In this document: positions 1 to 7,544 of the stretch, one piece after another
Numbering within the stretch: the first letter of the stretch is position 1
Layout of the letters: each line of letters opens with the position of its first letter
Assembly (NCBI GenBank): GCA_003456155.1
Contig: DMPC01000168.1
Span: 1 to 25,549, forward strand
Length of the DNA stretch: 25,549 nt
Direction of reading: 5' to 3'
Source of the DNA: Actinomycetota bacterium
GTDB lineage: Bacteria; Actinomycetota; Actinomycetes; S36-B12
Position numbers and translations under genes: made by a program
The notes under the pieces: model-generated
Told to the model about the DNA's origin: nothing
The model's database searches: none
Seen by the model: the letters and a program-made list of their open reading frames with translations, nothing else

Positions 1-39
1 ATCCCGTGCCTCTCGGCGGAGGGGGAGGGGTTCGGTAGG

Positions 40-864
40 TTGCGTCTCGTGGGCCCATCACTCGAGGACATCCGCGCCGATCTCGATCTCGCCATCAGCC
101 TCGCCGACATCGCCGACCCCATCAGCATGGCTCGCTTCCGCGCCGACGATCTCGTCGTCGAGACCAAGCCCGATCTGACCCCGGTCTCCGAGGCCGACCG
201 GTCCGTCGAGCAGGCCATCCGCGCCGAGCTCGCCCGAGTGCGACCCGAGGACGGGATCCTCGGCGAGGAGTTCGGGACACAGGGCTCGCAGGAGCGACGC
301 TGGGTGATCGACCCGATCGACGGCACGAAGAACTACGTGCGCGGCGTCCCGGTGTGGTCCACGCTCATCGGGCTGATGCGGGGCGACGAGGTGGTCATCG
401 GCGTTGTGTCGGCGCCGGCACTCGGTCGCCGCTGGTGGGCGGGCCGCGGACTCGGGGCATGGGCGACCGATCCTGCAACCACCGAGCCACGACGACTGCA
501 GGTGAGCCGTGTGAGCACGCTGCGCGATGCGTCCTTCTCGTTCTCCGACACCATCGGCTGGGCTGAGCGAGGCGCTTCTGCAGGATTGCAGCAGTTGACC
601 TCGCACACCTGGCGGCAGCGTGCCTACGGCGACTTCTGGTCGCACATGATGGTCGCCGAAGGAGCCGTCGACATCGCAGCGGAGCCCCAGCTCGAGACCT
701 ACGACATGGCAGCCCTGATTCCGATCGTGAACGAGGCGGGCGGTCGCATCACCTCCTTCGACGGTGGCTCGGCGCTCGGTGGGGGCTCTGCCGTGACCAC
801 CAACGGGCTGCTCCACGACGCGGTGATCGCAGCCCTGACCGGTCAGATCGACGCCAACTGCTGA
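40..864 (+). CDS. hisN: Histidinol-phosphatase / inositol monophosphatase-family phosphatase
   Basis: Mg2+-dependent phosphatase of the IMPase superfamily, most like the actinobacterial HisN that removes phosphate from L-histidinol phosphate in histidine synthesis. Visible metal-site motifs are GEEF (residues 75-78), DPIDGT (91-96) and the C-terminal YDMAA...EAGG block with Asp222. The length, 274 aa, is normal for the family. I chose the TTG at 40 because GGAGGGG (24-30) lies 9 nt upstream. A GTG nine bases downstream is possible but sits far from this site. A CBS-pair gene follows 52 nt later on the same strand. The superfamily assignment is firm. The substrate is inferred, because inositol-1-phosphatase or a sugar phosphatase would show the same motifs and no other his genes are in view. 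Confidence 0.82.
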   Translation: MRLVGPSLEDIRADLDLAISLADIADPISMARFRADDLVVETKPDLTPVSEADRSVEQAIRAELARVRPEDGILGEEFGTQGSQERRWVIDPIDGTKNYVRGVPVWSTLIGLMRGDEVVIGVVSAPALGRRWWAGRGLGAWATDPATTEPRRLQVSRVSTLRDASFSFSDTIGWAERGASAGLQQLTSHTWRQRAYGDFWSHMMVAEGAVDIAAEPQLETYDMAALIPIVNEAGGRITSFDGGSALGGGSAVTTNGLLHDAVIAALTGQIDANC

Positions 865-916
865 CAAACCCGCAGGGCTGGGCAAGCATGGTGGCAACCG
901 GACGCGGAGGTGCCTC

Positions 917-1348
917 ATGCAACTGTCCACGATCTTGTCCGTCAAAGGCGCCTTCGTCGCCACGATCAGCCCCGAAGCCACCGTCCATGACCTGGCCGCG
1001 AGGCTGACCCAGCACGGGGTAGGCGCCCTCGTCGTCTCCACCGATGGCCAACGGATCTCGGGCATCGTGTCGGAGCGCGATGTGGTGCGAGCTCTGGCCT
1101 CGGGGCCGCGGGGGCTCAAGCAGTCCGTCTCGTCGATCATGACCCCACGCGTGATCACTGCTCGCCCGCAGGCCCATGTCGACGAGCTCATGCACGTGAT
1201 GACGGAGAAGCGGGTTCGTCACATCCCGGTCATCAACGAGGAGGGGCTGCTCGTCGGCATCGTCAGCATCGGAGACATCGTGAAAACGCGCCTCGACGAG
1301 CTCGAGGTCGAGCGGGCGCGCCTGCTGGAGTACATCACCCAGAGCTGA
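917..1348 (+). CDS. CBS-pair (Bateman) domain protein
   Basis: A 143-residue stand-alone Bateman module. The first CBS motif is about residues 8-60, with VGALVVS followed by GIVSERDVVRAL. The second is about 73-130, with VRHIPVIN followed by GIVSIGDIVKTRL. Such modules bind adenine nucleotides (AMP, ATP or SAM) and usually act as cytoplasmic energy or ligand sensors. No catalytic or membrane domain is attached, so the partner is unknown. The start is well supported by GGAGG (906-910), six bases before the ATG. The stop codon is only five bases from the stop of the opposing P450 gene, leaving no room for a terminator between them. Confidence 0.9.
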   Translation: MQLSTILSVKGAFVATISPEATVHDLAARLTQHGVGALVVSTDGQRISGIVSERDVVRALASGPRGLKQSVSSIMTPRVITARPQAHVDELMHVMTEKRVRHIPVINEEGLLVGIVSIGDIVKTRLDELEVERARLLEYITQS

Positions 1349-1353
1349 GCTGG

Positions 1354-2724
1354 TCAGCGACGCAGGACGCGCAGCGGAAGTCCGCCGACCGGACGCACCG
1401 TCACGAGTGGCTCCGCAGCAGGGCGTCCAGCGCCACGCGGATACGCGAAGGAGAACCGGCCCGCGATCACGGACAGCATCAGAACCCCTTCGACGTACGC
1501 AAAGTCCCGGCCGATGCACTGGCGCAGACCGCCGCCGAACGGGATGAAAGCAGTCCTGTCGGCCGAGCCATCGAGGAATCGCGTCGGGTCGAATGAGTCT
1601 GCATCCCGCCAGACCTCCGGGTGCCGATGGAGCAGCCAGGGGCTCAGGATGACGAGGGCCCCGGCCGGAATGTCTCGACCGCCGAGGGTGTCGGGCTCCA
1701 CGGCGGATCGTGTGATCAGCCAGGCCGGCGGGAACAGTCGCAGCGCCTCGTCCAGCACGGCACGCGCCACGGGCAGACGGCCATAGTCCGCGAAGGTCGG
1801 TGGGCGCCCCCCCAGAACCCGATCGGACTCCTCGCGGAGCGACTCCTGGATCTCAGGATGCTCGGCGAGCAGTGCCCACGACCACGTGAGGGCACTGGCC
1901 ACCGTCTCGTGCCCCGCCACGATGAACGTGACGATCTGATCTCGCACCTCGACCGGAGTCAGGCCCGCACCGGTGTCGTCACGTGCCGAGATCAGCAGGT
2001 CGAGCATGTCGCGCGGCTCCGAGACATCAGCACCGATGCGATCGGCCATCATTCTCCGGACAGCGCCGTCCAACTCGCTCACGGCGGCGTGCAGACGACG
2101 GTTGCCCGGGGTTGGAACCCAACTCGGCGGCGTCACCGGCACCCTGGCACGCGCGACCACCACCTCGAGTGCGGCCAGCGTGGCGTGTGCAAGACGGTGG
2201 GCATCCGCTGAGAGATCGGTACCGAAGAGCGCGTGGCCGACGATCTCCAGCGCCGCAGTCATCATCGCCGCATCGACATCGATGACGGCCCCCGCGGGCT
2301 GTGACTCCCAATCCCGGAACATCCGCTGGAGAGCGACGTCGATGTGCGCAACCAGATGCTCGAGGGTCTCGTGATGGAACGCCGGTTGCACCAGGGGACG
2401 CTGCCGCCGCCATGCAGGAGTGTCCGCGACGAGCAGCCCCTCCCCCGTCACCAAAGACAACGCGCGGTACTGGATGGTCGACTTGCCGTAGTTGCGGCCG
2501 TTCGACACCAGGACCCGTCGCACGGCGTCCGGGTCGTTGACCAGGTAGCTGGGCGGACGCGGTATCGGGAACTGGACCACATCCCCGTAGGCCTGCCAGA
2601 CACTCATGAGGTAGTCGACGGGATTGCGTCGGATGGCCGAGAAGGACCTCAGCATCTCCGGCCCCAGCGGCCCGGGTGCCGTCGCCGGGGTGCCGACGAA
2701 CGTACGCCCGCGCGACGCGCTCAT
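1354..2724 (-). CDS. Cytochrome P450
   Basis: Complete 456-aa heme monooxygenase. The I-helix oxygen-activation motif is AGHET (270-274), the ExxR pair is Glu326/Arg329, and the heme-ligand loop FGGGLRQCIG (396-405) has Cys403 as thiolate ligand. The following GRDFAYVEG and the general layout resemble the CYP4/CYP102-like clade more than the short soluble CYP105/107 types; this is an impression, not a tree. There is no N-terminal membrane anchor, so it is probably a soluble three-component enzyme needing ferredoxin and reductase, neither of which is nearby. Its ATG overlaps the fbiC stop as ATGA, so it is probably translated by coupling to fbiC. The substrate cannot be read from the sequence. 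Confidence 0.95.
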   Translation of the reverse strand: MSASRGRTFVGTPATAPGPLGPEMLRSFSAIRRNPVDYLMSVWQAYGDVVQFPIPRPPSYLVNDPDAVRRVLVSNGRNYGKSTIQYRALSLVTGEGLLVADTPAWRRQRPLVQPAFHHETLEHLVAHIDVALQRMFRDWESQPAGAVIDVDAAMMTAALEIVGHALFGTDLSADAHRLAHATLAALEVVVARARVPVTPPSWVPTPGNRRLHAAVSELDGAVRRMMADRIGADVSEPRDMLDLLISARDDTGAGLTPVEVRDQIVTFIVAGHETVASALTWSWALLAEHPEIQESLREESDRVLGGRPPTFADYGRLPVARAVLDEALRLFPPAWLITRSAVEPDTLGGRDIPAGALVILSPWLLHRHPEVWRDADSFDPTRFLDGSADRTAFIPFGGGLRQCIGRDFAYVEGVLMLSVIAGRFSFAYPRGAGRPAAEPLVTVRPVGGLPLRVLRR

Positions 2725-5018
2725 TGAGCGGGGACGCGGGCGGTCTCGGCAGCGATCGGGCCGTAGAGCGTGGTGCGTTGCACGAGACGACGACCGATCG
2801 GCTCGACCACGGCCCTGAAGTCATCGACACCGATGCCCTGCCCGTGGGCAGCGCCGGCCGCTCGGGAGATGTTCTCGTCCATGAGGGTGCCCCCGAGGTC
2901 GTTCACCCCTGCCTGAAGAAGCTGCTGGGCGCCATCGACGCCGAGCTTGACCCACGACGCCTGGATGTTGTGGATCCAGCCGTGATACGCGATCCGGCCA
3001 ATGGCGTGCATGAGAACGACCTCGCGCCAGGTCGGCCCGCGTCGTGCCTTCCTCTTGAGGTACACCGGGGAGGCCATGTGGACGAAGGGCAGCGGGATGA
3101 ACTCGGTGAAGCCTCCTGTCCGCTTCTGCAGCTCCCGCGTGCGGACAAGGTGGCGTGCCCAGTGGATGGGCTGCTCGACACTGCCGAACATGATGGTGAC
3201 CGTCGAGCGGAGTCCGATCTCGTGCGCTGCCTCATGCGCGGCCAGCCACTCGGAGGTCGTGACCTTGTCCGGGCAGAGCACCTCGCGGATGGAGTCGTCG
3301 AGGATCTCCGCTGCGGTTCCGGGCAGGGTGCCCAGGCCCGCCTCCTTCAGGCGTCGCAGGTACTCCGGAAGCGGCTCACCCAGCCGGCGAGCCCCCTCGG
3401 TCACCTCCAGGGCCGTGAAGCCGTGGATGTGCACCTGCGGGTGGGCCGCCTTCACCACACGGGTGACCTCGAGGTAGTAGTCACCGTCGAAGTCGGGGTG
3501 GATGCCACCCTGCAGGCACACCTCCGTCGCCCCGAGCGCCACGGCCTCGCGCACACGCTCGACGATCTCGTCATCGGAGAGCAGGTAGGGGCGCCCGCGC
3601 AGGTTCAGGGAGGCGGGGCCCTTCGAGAAGCCGCAGAAGGTGCATCGGAAGGTGCAGACATTGGTGTAGTTGATGTTGCGGTTGCGGACGAAGGTGACGT
3701 CATCCCCATTCACCTGGGCGCGCAGCCGATCCGCGAACCCGGCGATCTCGGCGACCTCGCGTCCCCTGGCCGAGAAGAGGGTGACGATCTCGTCGACTCC
3801 GGGCTCCTGCCCGAGGGCGACACCGTCGAGGACCTCCGCCACGGCAGTTCCCGCCCGACCGGATGCAGGCACCAGGACAGGAGGTCGTCGATCCGCGCCG
3901 GAGTACCACTGGCTCGAGCGACGACCCACCTGGATGACCTCGGCGCCCGTGCCGACATTCGCGGCGGCCTCGTGCCGCTCAGGGAACACCGACCCCGGGT
4001 CGTCACGACCAAGCCCCTCCGCGTCGGATCGATCCAGCACCGCGAAGCGCACGTTCGGGTCGAGCCATCGCGTCGGCTCGAGGGCGTACTCCGGATAGAT
4101 GGTGAGCCGGGGCACCAGCGCCATACCGCGCTGTTCGACGGCATCGCGCAGGACTGCGAGGTGTGGCCAGGGGCGCTCGGGGTTCACGTGGTCGGCCGTG
4201 ACCGGTGAGACGCCACCGAAGTCATCGATGCCCGAATCGAGGAGGAGACCGGGATCGTCGACCAGGTTCGGGGGCGCCTGCACGTGCACGGATGCAGGGA
4301 GGATCTGCCGGGCGAGCCGGATCGTGTCGACGAGATCGTCGAGGGAGCAGGCAGGAGCATCACGCATCGCGGTCGCCGGCTTCGGGACGAAGTTCTGGAC
4401 GATGACCTCCTGCACGTGCCCGAACTCGGCGTGCAGGGACGCGATGGCCTCGAGCGTCGCCACCCGATCGGCACGCGACTCCCCGATGCCGACCAGCAGA
4501 CCCGTGGTGAAAGGAATCGCGAGCTCGCCGGCCCATCGGAGCGTCGCCAGCCGACGCTCGGGATCCTTGTCGGGTGCGCCCCGGTGCGCGGCCAGATCGG
4601 GGTTGACCGACTCGATCATCATCCCCTGGCTCGGTGAGACCCGGCGCAGCAGAGCGAGCTCCTCACGGCTGATGGCCCCGGCGTTCACGTGGGGCAGCAG
4701 GCCGGTGTCATCGAGGATGACCTGGGCGATGTGGGCCACGTACTCGACCGTCGAGGAGAAGCCGTGCTCATGGAGCCATTCCCGGGCCTGCGGGTACCTC
4801 GCCTCGGGAGCCTCCCCGAGCGTGATGAGGGCCTCGTGGCAGCCTGCCTCGGCGCCCGCGCGCGCCACGGCGAGCACCTGGTCTTGCGTCAGGTACGGCG
4901 AGGGCAGGTGGGCCGGGGCCTGCGCGAAGGTGCAGTAGCCGCACCGGTCGCGGCACAGCTGGGTCAGGGGAAGGAAGACCTTGGGCGAGTACGTGATCCG
5001 CGAGGGGGGAGCAGACAC
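2721..5018 (-). CDS. fbiC: FbiC, 7,8-didemethyl-8-hydroxy-5-deazariboflavin (FO) synthase
   Basis: Two radical-SAM domains fused in one chain make the deazaflavin FO from tyrosine and a ribityl-diaminouracil, the chromophore step of coenzyme F420 synthesis. The N-terminal CofG-like half has CRDRCGYC (Cys22, Cys26, Cys29) and the C-terminal CofH-like half has CTFRCTFC (Cys455, Cys459, Cys462). Both are CxxxCxxC clusters for [4Fe-4S]. With the GTG at 5018 the protein is 765 aa, shorter at the N-terminus than mycobacterial FbiC (about 856 aa), which carries an extra leader segment. I prefer 5018 over the in-frame GTG at 5036 because AAGGAGG lies between them and an inverted repeat covers 5036. 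The P450 gene is translationally coupled downstream. The organism is therefore expected to make F420. Confidence 0.96.
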   Translation of the reverse strand: MSAPPSRITYSPKVFLPLTQLCRDRCGYCTFAQAPAHLPSPYLTQDQVLAVARAGAEAGCHEALITLGEAPEARYPQAREWLHEHGFSSTVEYVAHIAQVILDDTGLLPHVNAGAISREELALLRRVSPSQGMMIESVNPDLAAHRGAPDKDPERRLATLRWAGELAIPFTTGLLVGIGESRADRVATLEAIASLHAEFGHVQEVIVQNFVPKPATAMRDAPACSLDDLVDTIRLARQILPASVHVQAPPNLVDDPGLLLDSGIDDFGGVSPVTADHVNPERPWPHLAVLRDAVEQRGMALVPRLTIYPEYALEPTRWLDPNVRFAVLDRSDAEGLGRDDPGSVFPERHEAAANVGTGAEVIQVGRRSSQWYSGADRRPPVLVPASGRAGTAVAEVLDGVALGQEPGVDEIVTLFSARGREVAEIAGFADRLRAQVNGDDVTFVRNRNINYTNVCTFRCTFCGFSKGPASLNLRGRPYLLSDDEIVERVREAVALGATEVCLQGGIHPDFDGDYYLEVTRVVKAAHPQVHIHGFTALEVTEGARRLGEPLPEYLRRLKEAGLGTLPGTAAEILDDSIREVLCPDKVTTSEWLAAHEAAHEIGLRSTVTIMFGSVEQPIHWARHLVRTRELQKRTGGFTEFIPLPFVHMASPVYLKRKARRGPTWREVVLMHAIGRIAYHGWIHNIQASWVKLGVDGAQQLLQAGVNDLGGTLMDENISRAAGAAHGQGIGVDDFRAVVEPIGRRLVQRTTLYGPIAAETARVPAQ

Positions 5019-5022
5019 CCGA

Positions 5023-5029
5023 CCTCCTT
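5023..5029 (-). promoter_or_regulatory. Ribosome binding site that decides the fbiC start
   Basis: On the minus strand AAGGAGG is followed by four bases and then GTG (5018). The spacing is slightly short but the match is the best near this gene. It lies inside the reading frame if translation began at the upstream GTG (5036), which argues for the downstream start. Confidence 0.6.
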
Positions 5030-5035
5030 GCGCCA

Positions 5036-5056
5036 CGCCCCAGCGGCGCTGGGGCG
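5036..5056 (-). promoter_or_regulatory. Perfect 10-bp inverted repeat in the fbiC leader
   Basis: CGCCCCAGCG and CGCTGGGGCG flank a single central base (5046). As RNA it would fold into a very stable GC hairpin ending about 7 nt before the fbiC Shine-Dalgarno site. It could be a translational control stem, an mRNA-stability element or a DNA operator. No U-tract follows, so it is not an intrinsic terminator for fbiC. Confidence 0.5.
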
Positions 5057-5112
5057 CTCATCGTGCCATGCCTGCCCCCTCGCGGCTATGACGTCCGTCA
5101 CCACGATCTTCT

Positions 5113-5124
5113 GCAAGATCTTGC
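5113..5124. promoter_or_regulatory. 12-bp perfect palindrome GCAAGATCTTGC
   Basis: Perfect dyad between the divergent fbiC and 55-aa genes, directly abutting a CRP/GlxR-like site. It has the size and symmetry of an operator for a dimeric repressor. The cognate regulator is not identifiable here. Confidence 0.4.
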
Positions 5125-5139
5125 GTGATGCTGCTCACA
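5124..5139. promoter_or_regulatory. CRP/GlxR-like binding site
   Basis: CGTGA-N6-TCACA matches the cAMP-receptor consensus TGTGA-N6-TCACA at nine of ten specified bases. In actinobacteria this class of site is used by GlxR/CRP homologues. It sits about 100 bp upstream of the fbiC start and just ahead of the rightward promoter, so it could affect either direction. Assignment is by consensus only. Confidence 0.45.
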
Positions 5140-5148
5140 ACACGTCAT

Positions 5149-5171
5149 ATTTGTTGGTGAGCAGAACAAAT
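5149..5171. promoter_or_regulatory. Inverted repeat ATTTGTT-N9-AACAAAT overlapping a promoter
   Basis: Seven-base perfect arms spaced by nine bases, in the most AT-rich stretch of this intergenic region. It overlaps the -35 and spacer of the predicted rightward promoter, a typical place for a repressor site. Confidence 0.4.
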
Positions 5172-5183
5172 CTGAGACATAAT
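5154..5183 (+). promoter_or_regulatory. Predicted promoter of the 55-aa gene
   Basis: TTGGTG (5154-5159), an 18-bp spacer, and CATAAT (5178-5183). Transcription would start near 5190, about 60 nt before the ATG at 5249. This is one of the few sites in the window with both hexamers recognisable. Confidence 0.45.
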
Positions 5184-5248
5184 CGTGATGTCTGACGGGA
5201 GATCCCCGAACGGCACAGCACCACCAGACAGAACAGGAGTGATCCTCC

Positions 5249-5416
5249 ATGAAGCAGCTAGCCCAGGTCTTCACCTCGATCTTCGGAGCGGAGCACCTCG
5301 ACAACGAGTCGGCACGCAACCGTCAGATCCACCGGGAATGGGACCGCCAGCGGGCCCAGGCGTCCTCCCCCGCCGAGCGCGAGGAGATCGACGCCATCTT
5401 CTCCCGCAACCTCTAG
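5249..5416 (+). CDS. Small conserved-looking cytoplasmic protein, 55 aa, function unknown
   Basis: Begins MKQLAQVFTSIFGAEHLD, continues through a charged segment rich in Arg, Gln and Glu, and ends DAIFSRNL. It has no membrane segment, signal peptide or cysteines and would be mostly helical. I do not recognise a named family. Support for a real gene is strong for its size: AGGAG (5235-5239) nine bases before the ATG, actinobacterial third-position GC bias, an upstream promoter-like pair and a good intrinsic terminator 28 bp after the stop. It is transcribed divergently from fbiC and shares the regulatory region with it. Whether it has anything to do with F420 is unknown. Confidence 0.78.
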   Translation: MKQLAQVFTSIFGAEHLDNESARNRQIHREWDRQRAQASSPAEREEIDAIFSRNL

Positions 5417-5444
5417 CACCGGGCCGACTTCTCAGCCGCTGCGC

Positions 5445-5474
5445 AAGCCCTCAGCCCACAAGGCTGGGGGCTTT
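5445..5474 (+). terminator. Intrinsic terminator after the 55-aa gene
   Basis: A 12-bp stem, AAGCCCTCAGCC pairing with GGCTGGGGGCTT through one G-U pair, closes on the loop CACAA and runs into TTT. It is the clearest rho-independent terminator in the window and makes the 55-aa gene a single-gene transcript. Confidence 0.75.
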
Positions 5475-5868
5475 GCCGTGCAGGCCGGTGGTGATCTCCG
5501 GTGCGCCCAGCCCGATCGGACGGGCGGAAGCGGTCGACGCATTCCAAGGCGACCCTTCCGTGCGCGTGTGAGTGAAGCGAACGAAGGCGGCCGGAGTCGG
5601 CATCACCCTGACCGTTGAGAGCCCCCGCTTGTGAACGGTCTGCCCAAACGGCCCGATCTTCCTCGACCTCCGAACCGTCCAGCTCACTCTCGCCCCCATG
5701 TTTCCCACCTACGTGAGTCAGGCTGTCCCTGAAAGGGCCTCTCATGCTGTGACCTTGCCAACCCTCTTGTCCCTCTGGCAGGGTACGAACGCACCTGAGC
5801 ATGTGGCGAGGGTGGCTCTTTGAGGCTCTGACTTGGACCTCCCGGCTCGGTGTCTCGAAAGGCTGGTC
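5475..5868. other. Stretch of about 390 bp without a confident gene
   Basis: No open frame here has both a ribosome site and convincing codon bias. A minus-strand frame of 85 codons (5451-5708) runs into the terminator stem of the neighbouring gene, so I do not call it. Base composition is less GC-rich and less periodic than the flanking genes. Together with the helicase and zinc-ribbon remnants beyond the YVTN gene, this looks like the left part of an accessory insertion. The promoter of the YVTN gene must lie at its right end, but I see no clear hexamers. Confidence 0.4.
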
Positions 5869-7077
5869 ATGCGGCGCCCGCTCACATCAATCGGACTCCC
5901 CGTGGCAGCAATCCTGACTCTGCTTCTCGGATCCTCCCTCGTGGCTCCGACGGCAGCAGCGAGCGGCTCTGTCTCCGTGGTGACGACAGTGCCTGTCGGC
6001 GCTGGCCCCATGGGCGTCGCGACCTCAGGCGGCTTCATCTACGTGACGAACGCCTCCGGGAACTCTGTATCCGTCATTGACGGGAGCACCAACCTGGTCG
6101 TGGCCACGATCGCTGTCGGCCTTTACCCGCATGACATCGTCGTCGCAGGTGGCTACGCATTCGTCGCAAACAAGGTTTCTGACAATGTCTCGGTCATCCA
6201 ACTGAGTAACGGGACGGTCGTCAGCACCATTACCGTCGGAGACGGCCCGCAGGGCATTACTGCAGCCAACGGATATATCTACGTCGCCAATTGGTACGAC
6301 CACACACTTTCCGTGATCAACGCGAGCCTGGCCGTCACCACTCCCTCCAGCGCCGTGGTGGCTACGGTTCAAGCGGGCTACACGCCGCATGGCGTTGCCG
6401 TTGCCAATGGGTTCGTATACGTGACAGACGTCTTTGACGACGAGGTCTCCATCATCGACATCAGTCGCATCCTGACTGATCCGACAAATGCACGCATTGG
6501 CGCCATTGCTGTCGGCGACGGCCCTCGCGGCATAATCGAATCCGGTGGCATGCTCTATGTCGCCAACAACGATGGTGACACCATTTCCGTCATTAATCAG
6601 AGCACCAATCAGGTGGTCCGTACCTTCACCACCGGCGACGGGCCTTACGGTCTGGCAGCCGCTGGCGGATATCTGTACGTCACCAATCAGAACGCCAATT
6701 CTTTGACCGTTTTCGCTTCGGCTGACGGCAGCGAGGTTTCGACTGTGCCGGTGGGTAACCTTCCCCACAGCGTGGCGCTCGGAACTGACTTCGCCTACGT
6801 CGCCAATTTCTCCAGCAACAACGTCACAGTGATCAGGGCGGTTTTCCCGGCCTCCGACACGAGCATTCCCACCGCACCCCAGCAGGCTTACTCAATCGAC
6901 GCCGCTGACACCTGCGGTACGAACGTGCCGGACTCTGTTGCCCTGCCTGGCCTCGTGGGATCACCGTCACTGGGCTGGGGCAAGAGCTGGCAGCAGTGGC
7001 CAAACAACGGCACTGGCGGTTTTGTCTGCGTCCGCCAACCCTTCTACACGAACTCGGGCACCTGGTCAGCCCGATAG
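5869..7077 (+). CDS. Secreted YVTN beta-propeller protein
   Basis: 402 aa with a signal peptide (MRRPLTSIGLPVAAILTLLL... ending at an APTAAA-like cleavage region) followed by seven repeats of about 42 residues. Each repeat has the pattern VxTxxVGxxPxGV...GxxYVxNxxxxxVSVI, the hallmark of YVTN propellers found on bacterial and archaeal cell surfaces. Seven repeats make one complete propeller. A roughly 65-residue tail carries two Cys and aromatic blocks (GWGKSWQQWP, CVRQPFYT) and may be a small disulfide domain. No LPXTG or membrane anchor is seen. The ATG at 5869 has AAAGG six bases upstream; a TTG 36 bases earlier is less likely. GC content and codon use are lower than in the neighbours, consistent with horizontal acquisition. 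The ligand is unknown. Confidence 0.85.
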   Translation: MRRPLTSIGLPVAAILTLLLGSSLVAPTAAASGSVSVVTTVPVGAGPMGVATSGGFIYVTNASGNSVSVIDGSTNLVVATIAVGLYPHDIVVAGGYAFVANKVSDNVSVIQLSNGTVVSTITVGDGPQGITAANGYIYVANWYDHTLSVINASLAVTTPSSAVVATVQAGYTPHGVAVANGFVYVTDVFDDEVSIIDISRILTDPTNARIGAIAVGDGPRGIIESGGMLYVANNDGDTISVINQSTNQVVRTFTTGDGPYGLAAAGGYLYVTNQNANSLTVFASADGSEVSTVPVGNLPHSVALGTDFAYVANFSSNNVTVIRAVFPASDTSIPTAPQQAYSIDAADTCGTNVPDSVALPGLVGSPSLGWGKSWQQWPNNGTGGFVCVRQPFYTNSGTWSAR

Positions 7078-7095
7078 CGGCCCCCGGTGGCGGCC

Positions 7096-7317
7096 ATGAA
7101 CTGCCCCGGCGCAGACCTGACCGGCGCGATCCTGCAAAGCGCGCAAGGCGTGCCGGCACACTGCCCCATCTGTGGAGAGTTCACGTCCACCGACGACAAG
7201 CACGCCTGCCCGGCAGACAGCAGTGATGCCGGCGCACTCGCCACGTGGGCGTCAGCATCAACGACGACACTCGAAATGGTTGGGCTGATCATGGGCCCGG
7301 CGTGCCTTCGCCGGTAG
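7096..7317 (+). pseudogene. Zinc-ribbon protein remnant (truncated)
   Basis: The first half reads as a small zinc-knuckle segment, CPICGEF followed 10 residues later by HACP, i.e. CxxC...HxxCP. That layout occurs at the start of several actinobacterial plasmid and integrative-element proteins. After about residue 50 the frame becomes low-complexity and overlaps the opposing helicase fragment, so the gene seems to have lost its remainder. There is no good ribosome site. It starts 18 bp after the YVTN stop. Calling it a remnant rather than a small intact gene is inference. Confidence 0.3.
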
Positions 7318-7544
7318 ATCCGTCAGCACCTCGGCCTTGGTGCGCCGGATCAGCACATGCTCGCGAAGCAGGTCCCCGAGGTCGGCCGTATGAGAGGCGC
7401 CTCTGGTGGTGTAACGCTTGGTCCACAAGTCGATCTCCCCACCGCCGTACCGCTTGACGAAGCCGTCCCACGACCCGCCGATCTGGCGGATCGCACCGGA
7501 CAGGTCTGCCAGGTGACGAGCTCGTAGGGCCGGAGCGGCCACAT
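7258..7544 (-). pseudogene. SNF2-family helicase fragment, frameshifted
   Basis: About 80 residues match the segment between helicase motifs III and IV of SNF2/SMARCAL1-like ATPases: IGGSWDGFVKRY, then GDLLREHVLIRRTKAEVL, then LPAK. The corresponding SMARCAL1 segment ends LRRLKSDVLSQLPAK. Immediately upstream, a different frame reads RPYELVTW, the segment expected just before, so a frameshift lies near 7505. Motifs I-III and IV-VI are absent on either side. The fragment begins directly after the xthA stop codon and ends against the zinc-ribbon remnant. It is a dead piece of a larger gene, probably from a mobile or defence-type island. Confidence 0.7.

Noticed and set aside
58..1191. Long minus-strand open frame antisense to the phosphatase and CBS genes
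   Set aside because: It is a shadow frame of GC-rich coding DNA. The plus-strand genes show full domain motifs, and this frame has no recognisable domain or ribosome site.
2676..4208. 510-codon plus-strand frame inside fbiC
   Set aside because: Antisense to fbiC, whose two radical-SAM cysteine clusters are intact. The composition is Arg/Gly/Asp-rich shadow type.
5451..5708. 85-codon minus-strand frame in the non-coding stretch
   Set aside because: No ribosome site, its end lies in the terminator stem of the 55-aa gene, and I could not match it to a family with confidence.
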